DNA of 50,954 nucleotides, taken from positions 1 through 50,954 of the forward strand of contig SYCV01000174.1 in the NCBI GenBank assembly GCA_005786805.1, in the 5' to 3' direction. Both the position numbers and the translations under genes were made by a program. The notes below the pieces were generated by a model. That model had not been told where the DNA came from. It worked only from the letters and a program-made list of their open reading frames with translations, and ran no database searches. Shown here in pieces: positions 1 to 9,339 of this stretch (position 1 is its first letter; each line of letters starts with the position of its first letter). Source of the stretch: Planctomycetia bacterium (lineage in GTDB: Bacteria > Planctomycetota > Planctomycetia > Gemmatales > Gemmataceae).

Positions 1-738
1 AAACTTGCGATCGCACACCAGACCCGTTACAGCCCAAGAATGCTGCAAATTAAAAAAATGATCAATGACGGTGTTCTCGGGGATATTTTGGAAATGCATG
101 GAAGAGGCAAGGAGGATACCCGAGGCGGTGGCACCGACCTCATGGTGCTGGGCACCCATATCTTCGACCTTATGCGCTATTTTTCAGGCAATCCCATCTC
201 CTGCTATTCCAAAATAAGGCATGATGGCAAACCCGCCACCAAGGACAACATTCGCGATGGCGGCGAAGGCATGGGTCCGGTTCTCGGCGACAACATCAAC
301 GCGAGCTATGCCTTTGAAAATGGGGTCTTTGCCACCTTTGGTTCTCACAAGGCAAAGTTTGGCTCAGGTAGCAGATTCGGTTTACACCTCTATGGTTCCA
401 AGGGTGCTGTTCATGTGGCGACCGGGGGCCTTGGCTCCGCATGGTATCTTGATAATCCCTCTTGGTCACCCATCAAGGGAAAAGTCCAATGGCAGGAAAT
501 CACCAGTGAAGGTGTTGGCAAGATTGAACCCATCAAGGATGGCGGTTTGGGTATGGGTAACACATGGATTGTCAAAGATCTTATCGAAGCGATTGAAAAG
601 GATCGTCAGCCTCTTGGTAGCGCCTATGATGGCAGGGGGGCATTGGAAATGATCATGGCGGTTTATGAGTCATACAGGATTGGAGGTGTTGTCTCATTAC
701 CTCTGAAAAACCGCAAGCATCCTCTCACAATGATTTAA
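1..738 (+). CDS. Gfo/Idh/MocA family oxidoreductase, C-terminal part (5' end outside window)
   Basis: The frame is open from base 1 and ends at TAA, so the N-terminal Rossmann domain lies before the window. The visible 245 codons match the C-terminal dehydrogenase-like domain of planctomycete Gfo/Idh/MocA proteins. There is a metal/substrate-side segment with GTHIFDLMRYFSG, a beta-rich stretch with LYGSKGAVHV, and the usual tail in which a helix (NTWIVKDLIEAIEKDRQP) precedes SAYDGRGALEMIMAVYES. These enzymes use NAD(P) to oxidise or isomerise sugars and inositols. The substrate cannot be read from this fragment. The ATG at 40 is an internal Met and not the start, because the codons before it (HQTRYSPR) look like part of the fold. 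It converges with the DUF1552 gene, with a bidirectional hairpin between them. Confidence 0.85.
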   Translation, partial: KLAIAHQTRYSPRMLQIKKMINDGVLGDILEMHGRGKEDTRGGGTDLMVLGTHIFDLMRYFSGNPISCYSKIRHDGKPATKDNIRDGGEGMGPVLGDNINASYAFENGVFATFGSHKAKFGSGSRFGLHLYGSKGAVHVATGGLGSAWYLDNPSWSPIKGKVQWQEITSEGVGKIEPIKDGGLGMGNTWIVKDLIEAIEKDRQPLGSAYDGRGALEMIMAVYESYRIGGVVSLPLKNRKHPLTMI

Positions 739-829
739 AACATTGCAAACCTGATTCCTTAGCTTGGAATCTCCATGGATGCCAGGTTCATTGTTTTATG
801 AAATCCAAATACAATGGTGAGCCTCCATG

Positions 830-867
830 AAACTCAAGGGTGCCTAAAAGAGAAACCCTTGAGTTTT
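830..867. terminator. bidirectional intrinsic terminator
   Basis: Perfect 11-bp arms (AAACTCAAGGG at 830-840 and its complement at 856-866) flank a 15-nt loop. Each arm is AT-rich at its outer edge, giving a T-run after the stem on the plus strand and a shorter one on the minus strand. It sits between two converging genes and would end both the oxidoreductase transcript and the long minus-strand unit that finishes with the DUF1552 gene. Confidence 0.75.
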
Positions 868-890
868 AAGGCATTAATCAGTTTTGATGT

Positions 891-2300
891 CTAGGCCATA
901 AACTGCTTGATCGGCCCGGTCTGATCACCAATGTGGGCTTTTAATGTCAAATCATGATCACCATAATGCTTGATCGGGTTGCCATAGGCATTTAAAACGG
1001 TTGTGTACCAATTGCCAATGGTCTTATGTCCCTCGCGCCCCCAGAAAGGCAGTCGAATATACCGGCCAGCTATGTTTAGTTTGGTATTCTTACCAGACAA
1101 AACCAAATAGGGCCACTCAATGCCGGTGCCATGGTGGGTCTCACCATTATCAGGAAAGTAAAACAACATGGTGTTGTCAAAGATATTCCCGCTGCCCTCA
1201 GGCACGCTTTTCAGCCTGCGAACAATAGTGTCAATCAATGCGATATGGCGGATGCGAATGATCTCTCGAACTTCCTCTGCCTTGTACTTTCCGACACCTT
1301 TGCCATGCCCGACATCATGCAGATTTATTTTTTCTGTCTCAAGGCCTGGGGCACCGGTATAAAGTGTGCCAAGTTCATCAACGGTGAAAGTCACCACATT
1401 CGTCATACCGGAAATCAATGCGGACAAAAGTATCTCAGTGTGGCCAACCTGGCAGTCAATCGTTGAAAGTTCATCAGCAAGGTACTTCTTATCCAGCTTG
1501 GGAACATTCTTCTCAATGATCGCCCCCATCGATTCCAATTTCCTGTTGCGGGAACGAATATCCTCCATCGCCTCCGCATAATTCCTGACTTTTGCCAGTT
1601 CCAGGCCGGTCAGGTCCCTTCTCAGACCAGATTGGTTGTTTGATGTGAACTCCAACAATTTCCGTTCAAGTTCATAACGGACACGACCAGCTTCATTATT
1701 TGCGACAGACTTGAACAGCTCATTGATTGCAACCTTTGGTGAACCAAACGCATAATTGGGCTGCTGAGGGCCGCGCGCAGAAAATCCTTTCTCGATACCA
1801 TGAATGTTTCCACGGGCATTGCCTCCATCTATTGGGAAGCAGGCCAATTCAATATGCTCAAGAGGCGAGGGGAATAGTTTCGCAAGTTCAAAATCAACAG
1901 TCGCCCACTTGATGGAACTCAACCGTTCATTGGCCGCATAAACCCCGAGACACGATTGCCATGAATGATGCCCGTTGGTGCACATCTTGCCTGACAATCC
2001 CTGCAGGATTGTCATCTCTTTCTTGTGGGCCTCAAGCGCGCTCATCCATTTTGGCAATTCGTGTCTATCAAGGTCAACTTCAAAGGCCTCCTTCTTGTTT
2101 TCCCTGGCCAAATCAACCTGACTTAGGCTGGGTGGCACCATCACACTAGGAAAAAGGCCATTACCTTTATGCATGAAAATGAATCGCATGGGCGGTTTAG
2201 AACTTGGCTGATTGGCAAATAAAGGCGCACCGGATGATTGAAGCATAAGGGACCCAGCGCCAATTGCTGACGTTTTCAAGAATTCTCTTCTATTTTTCAT
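891..2300 (-). CDS. DUF1552 domain-containing protein, Tat-exported
   Basis: The protein has 469 residues. The N-terminus carries a twin-arginine signal (R4-R5 in KNRREFLKTSAIGAG), so the protein is expected to be exported folded. The rest is a full-length DUF1552 protein: FIFMHKGNGLFPS near the start, LQGLSGKMCTNGHHS, and a C-terminal block with DNGETHHGTG. DUF1552 proteins resemble the alkaline-phosphatase/sulfatase-like DUF1501 group in their Tat signal and layout, but no reaction is established. It starts 23 nt downstream of the DUF1592 cytochrome gene, the standard pairing in planctomycetes, so the two probably act together in the periplasm. The stop is TAG. The product is not assigned beyond the family. 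Confidence 0.9.
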   Translation of the reverse strand: MKNRREFLKTSAIGAGSLMLQSSGAPLFANQPSSKPPMRFIFMHKGNGLFPSVMVPPSLSQVDLARENKKEAFEVDLDRHELPKWMSALEAHKKEMTILQGLSGKMCTNGHHSWQSCLGVYAANERLSSIKWATVDFELAKLFPSPLEHIELACFPIDGGNARGNIHGIEKGFSARGPQQPNYAFGSPKVAINELFKSVANNEAGRVRYELERKLLEFTSNNQSGLRRDLTGLELAKVRNYAEAMEDIRSRNRKLESMGAIIEKNVPKLDKKYLADELSTIDCQVGHTEILLSALISGMTNVVTFTVDELGTLYTGAPGLETEKINLHDVGHGKGVGKYKAEEVREIIRIRHIALIDTIVRRLKSVPEGSGNIFDNTMLFYFPDNGETHHGTGIEWPYLVLSGKNTKLNIAGRYIRLPFWGREGHKTIGNWYTTVLNAYGNPIKHYGDHDLTLKAHIGDQTGPIKQFMA

Positions 2301-2323
2301 AAATACTTTCCTCGTTTATTTGT

Positions 2324-4783
2324 TTATTTACGATACATGAATGAATCAGAAGTTAAAAGGGAAACAATCACGGCTTTGAAACTTCCACCGCTTTTGATGT
2401 AAGCCATATCAGCTTCAATCAGCGTCTGGGAATCGGAAAGCATTTCATTGCGCCCCATGTAAAACCGAAACGCATGACGTATGATGGACTGCCTGACCCG
2501 TTTGGATTTTCCCAGCCGATCTATCAAATCAAACGCATCCTTCACCGGCCCATCAAGATCGGATTCCCCCGTTCCACCCAGGTTTCCAACCGTATTGACA
2601 GCCTTGGTTTTATAGGTGTTGAATGTGCTTTTACCATTACCCCTCTCAACCAGATTTTCATCATTCTCAAGCGGTTCATCCGCGCGAAAGCGTCCAAAAT
2701 CATCAAATTTCTCGAATGGATATCCCAGCGGATTCATATGCTGATGGCATTTCCAGCAGGCGCTCTTTTCACGACCCGTCACTGACTCAACCCGCTCCCT
2801 TAGTGTCATATGAGGGTCTTCAGGAACCTTGGCATCCACGGTGATCGGCACATCCGGGACACGGCCGGCAAGTAATTTCTCCTGGATCCAACGACCACGC
2901 CTTATGGGATCCGTGTGAAAATTGGATGAATGAGCAATAAGCCAGGCGGGGTGAGTAAGAATACCTTTGCGATTGGCAATTTTAAAAGGTTGGACGACTG
3001 GATAATCCAGATTATCATCCCCACCATATTGCCGATTGGCGCCCGGTGTCGCGGGTAAGCTGTAGGATTGGGAATACCTGAAGGCGTTTCCATGGGCCCA
3101 TGGGAATGTGGTGAAAGGTGTCAAACCTTTGCCAAAAGTGTAGTTGAAATGTTCCATAACCCTTGGAAGATTATTGGAATGGACTCCTTTTCCCATGTCG
3201 ATGTTATACTTTTTCAAAAAGTCCTTGTGCTCTTCAAAAACCTTTTCCGGGTTTTTCCTCCAGTCAGTATTCTTCAAGGTCTCATAAACTTCCCTCCAGC
3301 CCGCGATAATTTTCAATCCTTTCTCGTTATCAACATTGTGATAAAGAAAATATTGGTCCGTTGTAAGCAGGTTCTCAAAGACACTTTGATCCTTTTTGAC
3401 AAACATATCCACAATCCTGTCTGCTTCAACAATAAGGCGCCCCGGTGTCGCACTGCTCCCACGGCCTGGATTCTGGTAGTAACCACCACTGCGACTGTTA
3501 TCCTTAAAAACCTTCACGGCATTTGGGTAGCCAAAAAATTCCCTGAAGAAACGAATGACCTTGGGGTGGGAAGTGGTACCGGAATCGTTAACCGAAGGGT
3601 CGATAACCCCCCGGTAATAAGATTCGTCCGCCAGTAATCTTTCGACTTCGCGCTTGTAATCCTCCTTGGAGTTTAGTCGCCCTTCTGCGGCAGCCTTTGC
3701 AAGAATGGGGTCCGGCCCCCAATCACCAAGTGCGTAGGAAATCGCGTAACTGGCCTCACGGGGAGAAAGCTGCCTTCTGCCATCGGCATCCGCTTTACCT
3801 TCCCCGAATTCAAGTCGATAAAGAAAATCTGACTCCAACAAAACCGCTTTTAGCATCTCTCTCAATCCCTCGGTATTCCCGGCAAGGTCAATCGCGGATC
3901 GGGTCAAGTCAAGATATTTGGTCTTTTCAATTTCCGTGGGCGCACGTTGGAGCACCAGGCCAAATTGAAACCCGATTGCCTTCAGTATCGCCTCATCCGT
4001 TGGCTTGGCTTTATTCAAGATGATGGATTCAAAAGGGGCAGGTGTTGGTGGGGAAAACCGGTCAGCGCGGTTTTCAAAATAATCAGCCTTGAAATCACCT
4101 TTCTTTACGCGCGCTGTCCTAATCTGCTTCTGGGAAATCCATTCCGCATTCGTTAGCATCACCAGCAAATGGCCGCCATCAAGTGGTGTAATGGCATAAT
4201 CTCGAATACCAGGACGGTCTGGCAACACAAACGGGTCGGTAATCCCATAAAAGCTAGTGCTTCCAGGCCATTTCATGTATTTCTCATATCCCTCACCATT
4301 AGGCCTGAAAATGTCAATTATTCGACCCCGGAAAATCTGCGGGCTAACAAGCCACCTTCGGGCGGCAGTGTAGGGCTTATCCTTTATCGAGCCACTGAAA
4401 AGCTTTTCATGATCCACACTGTTTCCATAATCCGGATAACGGAGCTTATCCTCAATCAATGGCGCGTTCAATTTAACCAATTCCCCGCGAACCCAATCGG
4501 CAAGTAATTTTCGTTCCCCGGAATCCATTTGCTTGGCTTCCTCAGGAGGCATCACTTGAAAATAAATCTGCTCCTGAAGCTTGTTCATCAAATCCAGTCG
4601 CACCTTAGGTTCCAAGGCCTCCAGGTTATCCAGACGCACCTCGCCTCTGGCCTTTTTTTCGCCATGACAATTTTGACAGTAGTCGCGCAGAACTTTTTGC
4701 ACTGGTTGCGAAACCATCGGGGTTTCCACACCATATGCGAGCATGGGAGATAACCAAATCATGGGAATTAAAATATTCTTCAT
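2324..4783 (-). CDS. DUF1592 domain-containing periplasmic cytochrome-like protein
   Basis: This is a full-length 819-residue protein of the planctomycete PSCyt1/DUF1587/DUF1592/DUF1588/DUF1585 type. A short signal peptide (about residues 1-16) is followed by a c-type heme motif C36-Q-N-C39-H40. The DUF1592 region (SPREASYAISYALGDWGPD) lies in the middle. A second CxxCH (C676-W-K-C679-H680, followed by MNPLGYPFEKFD) marks DUF1588. The end (DLIDRLGKSKRVRQSIIRHAFRFY) is DUF1585. It is thought to be a periplasmic electron carrier or oxidoreductase, and its partner and substrate are unknown. The start codon overlaps the preceding stop as ATGA, implying translational coupling with the FAD/metallopeptidase gene. 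The DUF1552 gene follows after 23 nt. Confidence 0.9.
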   Translation of the reverse strand: MKNILIPMIWLSPMLAYGVETPMVSQPVQKVLRDYCQNCHGEKKARGEVRLDNLEALEPKVRLDLMNKLQEQIYFQVMPPEEAKQMDSGERKLLADWVRGELVKLNAPLIEDKLRYPDYGNSVDHEKLFSGSIKDKPYTAARRWLVSPQIFRGRIIDIFRPNGEGYEKYMKWPGSTSFYGITDPFVLPDRPGIRDYAITPLDGGHLLVMLTNAEWISQKQIRTARVKKGDFKADYFENRADRFSPPTPAPFESIILNKAKPTDEAILKAIGFQFGLVLQRAPTEIEKTKYLDLTRSAIDLAGNTEGLREMLKAVLLESDFLYRLEFGEGKADADGRRQLSPREASYAISYALGDWGPDPILAKAAAEGRLNSKEDYKREVERLLADESYYRGVIDPSVNDSGTTSHPKVIRFFREFFGYPNAVKVFKDNSRSGGYYQNPGRGSSATPGRLIVEADRIVDMFVKKDQSVFENLLTTDQYFLYHNVDNEKGLKIIAGWREVYETLKNTDWRKNPEKVFEEHKDFLKKYNIDMGKGVHSNNLPRVMEHFNYTFGKGLTPFTTFPWAHGNAFRYSQSYSLPATPGANRQYGGDDNLDYPVVQPFKIANRKGILTHPAWLIAHSSNFHTDPIRRGRWIQEKLLAGRVPDVPITVDAKVPEDPHMTLRERVESVTGREKSACWKCHQHMNPLGYPFEKFDDFGRFRADEPLENDENLVERGNGKSTFNTYKTKAVNTVGNLGGTGESDLDGPVKDAFDLIDRLGKSKRVRQSIIRHAFRFYMGRNEMLSDSQTLIEADMAYIKSGGSFKAVIVSLLTSDSFMYRK

Positions 4784-5520
4784 GGTTTACCTTTTGATTT
4801 CTTGGGGGTGATACCCGGAAGAGGACCCCAGATTTCAACAAACAACTCAAATAATTCCGGTTCAGCCTGCTTCAATTCCCCGGCTACAAACGGATAAAAG
4901 TCATTTGAACCGAAATAAGTCTCGGTGATCTCAGCAAATAACTCCTTGTGATCAGTCAAACCATAGTGTTTCTCTCTTTTACCGGATACAGTAAGCACTG
5001 ACATGTATTTCCCACTTTCACAAAATCTTTTCCATGCGTTGATGATTCTTTTATCTTCAAAACCTATGACTTGGTCATGGAAACCATGTGCAAGTTCATG
5101 AAGCACGACCCAAGGCTGGCCATGGATCCCCGTGGGGTCCAGAAAATCTCCAAGATCGGGTATGTGAACACACTTGGCAAGATTCTCGCTATACCCGTTT
5201 CTCTTAAGCCAAACCACATCGGGATGATACTGCATCACTTTTAATTCACCGTGATTTAGATCAAGTTGGATGGGAATGGCGCGTAATTTTTCCAACGCAT
5301 CCCCCCGGACAACAAAAGTTATGGCAACAAGTCGTGAGGTAAGCAGTTTCAATGCCCGATCACCTAATACTACATTATTCCCCTTTAAAAGGCGATCATC
5401 AATCCTGATGGTCCAACCCTCAATATTTCGGGTGGAATGAGAATTTGGGATGGGAGTTTTTTTATCGGCAGCATAAACCGGACCAGCTAAAATCAAGATC
5501 ATGATTAGAAAAATTTTCAT
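4780..5520 (-). CDS. secreted HExxH metallopeptidase-like protein (ATLF/M34-like), probable separate cistron
   Basis: Read from the ATG at 5520, this is a self-contained 246-residue secreted protein. Its signal peptide has the hydrophobic core IFLIMILILAG and cleavage after PVYA. It carries a gluzincin-type zinc site: HELAH at 141-145, and a downstream HKELFAE at 191-197 that would supply the third ligand (E193). The segment FGSNDFYPFVAGEL follows. This layout resembles the anthrax-lethal-factor-like (ATLF) metallopeptidases that are common in planctomycetes; the assignment is by motif only. It ends with TGA overlapping the DUF1592 start. It is listed separately because the upstream flavoprotein runs into it without a stop. 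Confidence 0.65.
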   Translation of the reverse strand: MKIFLIMILILAGPVYAADKKTPIPNSHSTRNIEGWTIRIDDRLLKGNNVVLGDRALKLLTSRLVAITFVVRGDALEKLRAIPIQLDLNHGELKVMQYHPDVVWLKRNGYSENLAKCVHIPDLGDFLDPTGIHGQPWVVLHELAHGFHDQVIGFEDKRIINAWKRFCESGKYMSVLTVSGKREKHYGLTDHKELFAEITETYFGSNDFYPFVAGELKQAEPELFELFVEIWGPLPGITPKKSKGKP

Positions 5521-7074
5521 TGTTTTTGACAACAATGCCATGGCGGCATTATGTCCGGCAATACCACTCACCCCTCCTCCACGCCGGGCTCCGGCACCTG
5601 CAAGGTAAATATGCGGGTCATCTGTCTCGGCACCCCAAACCTGCTCTCCCAGCCGTTGGTCATGATCTTCAAGGAATGGGAATTCCAGATCCTGATGAAA
5701 AATGTTTCCCCGGGGCAAAAGAATATCTTTTTCCAGATCCAATGGTGATTTCACTTCAATCGCAGGGGAGCCATCCTTGCGGAGAGCCAAAACTGTTTCA
5801 ATAGGTTCGGCAAGGTATTCATTCAGGCTGGTAATCGCCCTTTTCATCGCCAGGTCCCTAGACTTTTCAGGATTTTCATCAAACAGCATTGCAGGGGTAT
5901 GCAAGCCAAACAAGGTAAGCGTATGGAATCCCCTATGATTCAAATCCTTTGACAGGATTGTTGGATCAGTCAGGGTGTGGCAATACATCTCAAGGGGTAA
6001 CGGATCTGGCATCTCACCATTAAGGGAACTCTTGTAAGCGGTTTCGAGTTGCGAATAACTTTCATTGACATGAAAAGTGCCTGCAAACGCAAGTCTTGGA
6101 TCTATTCCCGACTTAAGTCGTGGAAGTCGCGACAAGAGCATGTTGATCTTCAGTTGGGACCCATCCAGGAACCTTGTTACTTTCCCGCCACGCAACCTTG
6201 CGAGATGCTGCGGTGCCCCCGCAAATAGCAAGTCAGAGGCTGTGTGGTAATCGCCCGATTCCGTTTCAACCCTGACACCTGAAGGACCCGTTTCCAAAGC
6301 CACCACTTTGGAATTAAGCCTTATCTGCACACCCAATAATTTGGCAACACGCTGAAGTTCGAAAACAAGTGAACCCATCCCTCCTAATGGGACCCTCCAC
6401 TTTCCTGTTCCATTGCCGATTAAATGATAAAGAAAACAGCGATTGGCCTGCATATCACCCGCAGAGACAAAAGTGCCTATTAATCCATCGGTAAGAACCA
6501 TCCCCCGAACCATATCATGAGCAAACCGGTTTAGAATGACTTCCCCGATGGGAATCTCTATCAGGTCACGCCAGGTCCCGGGCAATCCAATTTCTGATTT
6601 TAGTTTCGATTCATTCTTAAGTGGTTGCAACATGGTGGGTGCGAGGCGACTTGCAAGAAGTCTGATCTGGGCATAAAACTCCCGCCATTGGTTTCCCTCA
6701 TGGTCTGATCCAGTCAACCTTAGGAAACTTTCACAAGTTGCCTCATCCCAATCCGAACCGATTAAAAGGCCCTCATCAAGCCCGCTGCGATGGTAAGGGG
6801 TATAGGAAACCACTGCACGGTCCAGGGTTTTGAAATTCAGACCCAAATCATGGACTATCTTGTCGGGTAAAAGTGAAACAAGATAAGAGTAACGCGAAAG
6901 TTTTGCATCATATTCAGGGAAAGTTTTCACGCTGGTGGTGGCACCGCCTAATTCATCATGAGCCTCCAACAAGAGAACGGATTTTCCCGCCTTTGCCAGG
7001 TAACTCGCGGCGACCAACCCATTATGGCCACCACCAACGATAATTGCATCGAACATTCGGTTGCTTTGATTCAT
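4780..7074 (-). CDS. FAD-dependent oxidoreductase (phytoene dehydrogenase/PYROXD2-like) reading in frame into a metallopeptidase
   Basis: As sequenced, this is one open frame. The first ~518 residues form an FAD/NAD(P) Rossmann flavoprotein: a dinucleotide motif VGGGHNGLVAASYLAKAGKSV with ELGGATTS, and the family's C-terminal FAD-contact block AGAGARRGGGVSGIAGHNAA. That matches phytoene-desaturase-like amine oxidases such as PYROXD2; the substrate is unknown. The family should end there. Instead the frame continues through SKT straight into a typical signal peptide and an HExxH protein (next entry). A cytosolic flavoenzyme ending in an internal signal peptide is biologically odd, so two cistrons are more likely. 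ATG 7074 is chosen; GTG 7083 and ATG 7056 are alternatives. It belongs to the long minus-strand unit. Confidence 0.8.
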   Translation of the reverse strand: MNQSNRMFDAIIVGGGHNGLVAASYLAKAGKSVLLLEAHDELGGATTSVKTFPEYDAKLSRYSYLVSLLPDKIVHDLGLNFKTLDRAVVSYTPYHRSGLDEGLLIGSDWDEATCESFLRLTGSDHEGNQWREFYAQIRLLASRLAPTMLQPLKNESKLKSEIGLPGTWRDLIEIPIGEVILNRFAHDMVRGMVLTDGLIGTFVSAGDMQANRCFLYHLIGNGTGKWRVPLGGMGSLVFELQRVAKLLGVQIRLNSKVVALETGPSGVRVETESGDYHTASDLLFAGAPQHLARLRGGKVTRFLDGSQLKINMLLSRLPRLKSGIDPRLAFAGTFHVNESYSQLETAYKSSLNGEMPDPLPLEMYCHTLTDPTILSKDLNHRGFHTLTLFGLHTPAMLFDENPEKSRDLAMKRAITSLNEYLAEPIETVLALRKDGSPAIEVKSPLDLEKDILLPRGNIFHQDLEFPFLEDHDQRLGEQVWGAETDDPHIYLAGAGARRGGGVSGIAGHNAAMALLSKTMKIFLIMILILAGPVYAADKKTPIPNSHSTRNIEGWTIRIDDRLLKGNNVVLGDRALKLLTSRLVAITFVVRGDALEKLRAIPIQLDLNHGELKVMQYHPDVVWLKRNGYSENLAKCVHIPDLGDFLDPTGIHGQPWVVLHELAHGFHDQVIGFEDKRIINAWKRFCESGKYMSVLTVSGKREKHYGLTDHKELFAEITETYFGSNDFYPFVAGELKQAEPELFELFVEIWGPLPGITPKKSKGKP

Positions 7075-7189
7075 TCCAAACACAAACCTTACTTCTTTTG
7101 GATTTTAAGCCTTGGCCCCTGATACCGAGCCAAAAAGACTGGTACAACCCCACCATCAACTTTTGAAATCAAATTTGCTGCGGTTTGAA

Positions 7190-9307
7190 TTACTTCGTTG
7201 GAGTAAGAGTAAAATCCTTGATCGAGACTCCACGGCTACCCTCCTTGATTGCAAATTGCAGGGTATTCCTTCCCTTTGAGAGATCAAGTTCTATGGGCTT
7301 GCTTTGCTGCCACATGCCAACCGTGTAAGGAACAGGAACTTCCATCAGAGAACTTGAGCCATTTGCCGACAGCACAAATCTTTGCCCCTCATGCACGGTT
7401 GCAACCCTTGCAACAAGAGAATATTTTCCGCTATGCGGCGCATCGATGACATACTGGGCCTTGAAACCACCACTGGCGTACAATTGTAAACCACCCAAAT
7501 AACTCCTCATTGCTGCATGGCTACCCGTTGGCTTGCTATGGGACACCGATTGAATGGTAATAACACCATCAATTCCAACTGATTGTTTTTGATCATCAGT
7601 GGCTATATTCAACTTTGATAATTCCAGTGATCTTTTGGCCTCAGATTCATTTGCCTCACCAAGATTCTGTCCAAGCGGCCCAAGGGCCACCACTTTGGCC
7701 GCAGTCGCGATATTTCTAGCTTGAAAATGCGCCATGTTGCTCCACAATCCGCCAGCAACGCGTTTACGATCGTTATATTCCTGCTCACCAATTATGCTGC
7801 TTACCCACTGCGCCCTCAAAACCTTCAAATAATCCTGCTGGCTACTACGAGCCTGGGTTTCAAGCAGAAAACACGAACCACTCCTGGGACTATCTCCTTT
7901 GTCCCACCAACTCCATTGAAAGCCCGCACCAAGATTTATCACCCAACCTTTAGGAGTCCAATGACCCACCGCGGCATGGGCATCCTGGGTAACACCCCAG
8001 GTCGGGATACCAAAACTTTTAAGAATAAATCGCCCGAAAAAAGCACGACGCCCGCAAACGCCACCATCTTTTGGAATGTTTTGATATACATTCAAGGATG
8101 GAAGATCATCCTTTACACATTCTGACCCGTATTTTACTTCAGTTGTGACCATTTTTGAATAACGCCATCCATAGTCCGGATTATAAATATGGTCTGGTCG
8201 GTAATTTCGAAGCATTTCCCGACCCCATTTCAAAATAAAATCCGGTGCATCACAATCGACGACCATCCGGTATTCCCATACGGAAAAATCCTTGAAAGCC
8301 GGGTCTAACTCTCCATCCAACCAAGCTTTTTCATAATGCAAGTAACGCTTTACTGGATCCACGAAATTAGGTGCATCAGCCTGTGCAAGTGCGTTAGTTT
8401 GGCTGATAGGAACCGCATGTTGCAAAGCGGTGGCCAATGCCAGCCTTTGAAACAATCCCTCGCTGGCCCTAGGACTAGTTTTTTGGATCGACTTGTAAAT
8501 CCGCATGGCTTCACCATATTTGCCACCCGCTGCCCCACCTGCCACCAACATCTGTTTCATTAATTGACTATCACCCAGAAGTTGATCAACCAAAGCTGAA
8601 TGTTCTTTATTCTGCGAGGCAAACTCAGCCAAGCCAGATGGAATGGCCTTCGCCAACAATGCACCAACAACCAGTTTGGAATCTAGCTTTTCACTGGAGA
8701 GTATGGGTTGTAAATCAACCAAAATATCATCTGCAACAGTTTGCTCATTAATTTGCGCCCGGGAAAGGACATCCTTTGAAGTCTGGTTGGCATTGAGAAT
8801 TTTAGTCTCATCAAGGAGGGCTTGGTCCAATGCTTTTTGACGCTCGGCAAGGGCCTTGATCCCATCTTCCTTGTTTGCCTGCCACTTTGCGAGATCCTTC
8901 TTCGCAGCTTCCTTTTCGGCGTCCGTGATTGCTTTATTCAATGCAAGCCGTGCCGCCGCAATGCCCTTTTCAGCACCTCCAATCCATTTGCCCCTTGCAT
9001 GATCAACCAATGCCTTTGCAGTATGGATTTTTCCCTGGGCTTTCTGGGCCAAGTTGGATTCTGCCTCCGCTGTTTTGAGCATTTCCCTTGCTTTTTGAAG
9101 TGCGCTAAGTTTTTGTTCGGAAATAATTGGAAGGGATTTCTTGATCTCGTTTTTAAGATCCAATAACTGTGCCTTGTAATCGGCCTGAAACTTTTGAATG
9201 TCTTCAGGCAAAAGAGCATTTTTCGGTTTCGCAATGCAAACCGATCCAATAAATAAACATACGCAGAACGCAACGACTTTGGACAGTCGCCCAATGCGAT
9301 TGTTCAT
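7190..9307 (-). CDS. secreted coiled-coil protein with transglutaminase-like core and C-terminal beta domain
   Basis: The product has 705 residues and a signal peptide (about 1-26, ending CIAKPKN). Residues ~35-180 are Lys/Glu/Ala-rich and predicted helical or coiled-coil. Around residues 340-470 there is a transglutaminase/papain-like segment: GGVCGRRAFFGRF gives a candidate nucleophile C418, and DAHAAVGHWTPKGW gives a candidate His (H444 or H449). The last ~95 residues look like a carbohydrate-binding or galactose-binding-like beta sandwich (YSLVARVATVHEGQRF, LQFAIKEGS). It may crosslink, cleave or bind an extracellular polymer; this is inferred from the folds. It starts 32 nt after the residual end of the esterase frame, so it is likely cotranscribed. 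About 115 nt separate it from the flavoprotein, with no intrinsic terminator seen. Confidence 0.75.
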   Translation of the reverse strand: MNNRIGRLSKVVAFCVCLFIGSVCIAKPKNALLPEDIQKFQADYKAQLLDLKNEIKKSLPIISEQKLSALQKAREMLKTAEAESNLAQKAQGKIHTAKALVDHARGKWIGGAEKGIAAARLALNKAITDAEKEAAKKDLAKWQANKEDGIKALAERQKALDQALLDETKILNANQTSKDVLSRAQINEQTVADDILVDLQPILSSEKLDSKLVVGALLAKAIPSGLAEFASQNKEHSALVDQLLGDSQLMKQMLVAGGAAGGKYGEAMRIYKSIQKTSPRASEGLFQRLALATALQHAVPISQTNALAQADAPNFVDPVKRYLHYEKAWLDGELDPAFKDFSVWEYRMVVDCDAPDFILKWGREMLRNYRPDHIYNPDYGWRYSKMVTTEVKYGSECVKDDLPSLNVYQNIPKDGGVCGRRAFFGRFILKSFGIPTWGVTQDAHAAVGHWTPKGWVINLGAGFQWSWWDKGDSPRSGSCFLLETQARSSQQDYLKVLRAQWVSSIIGEQEYNDRKRVAGGLWSNMAHFQARNIATAAKVVALGPLGQNLGEANESEAKRSLELSKLNIATDDQKQSVGIDGVITIQSVSHSKPTGSHAAMRSYLGGLQLYASGGFKAQYVIDAPHSGKYSLVARVATVHEGQRFVLSANGSSSLMEVPVPYTVGMWQQSKPIELDLSKGRNTLQFAIKEGSRGVSIKDFTLTPTK

Positions 9308-9339
9308 AATGTAGTCCCTTAAATTCGCAATTTATTTGG

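Noticed and set aside
3068-3637. 189-codon plus-strand frame
   Set aside because: It lies antisense inside the DUF1592 gene, with no ribosome-binding site and no recognisable product.
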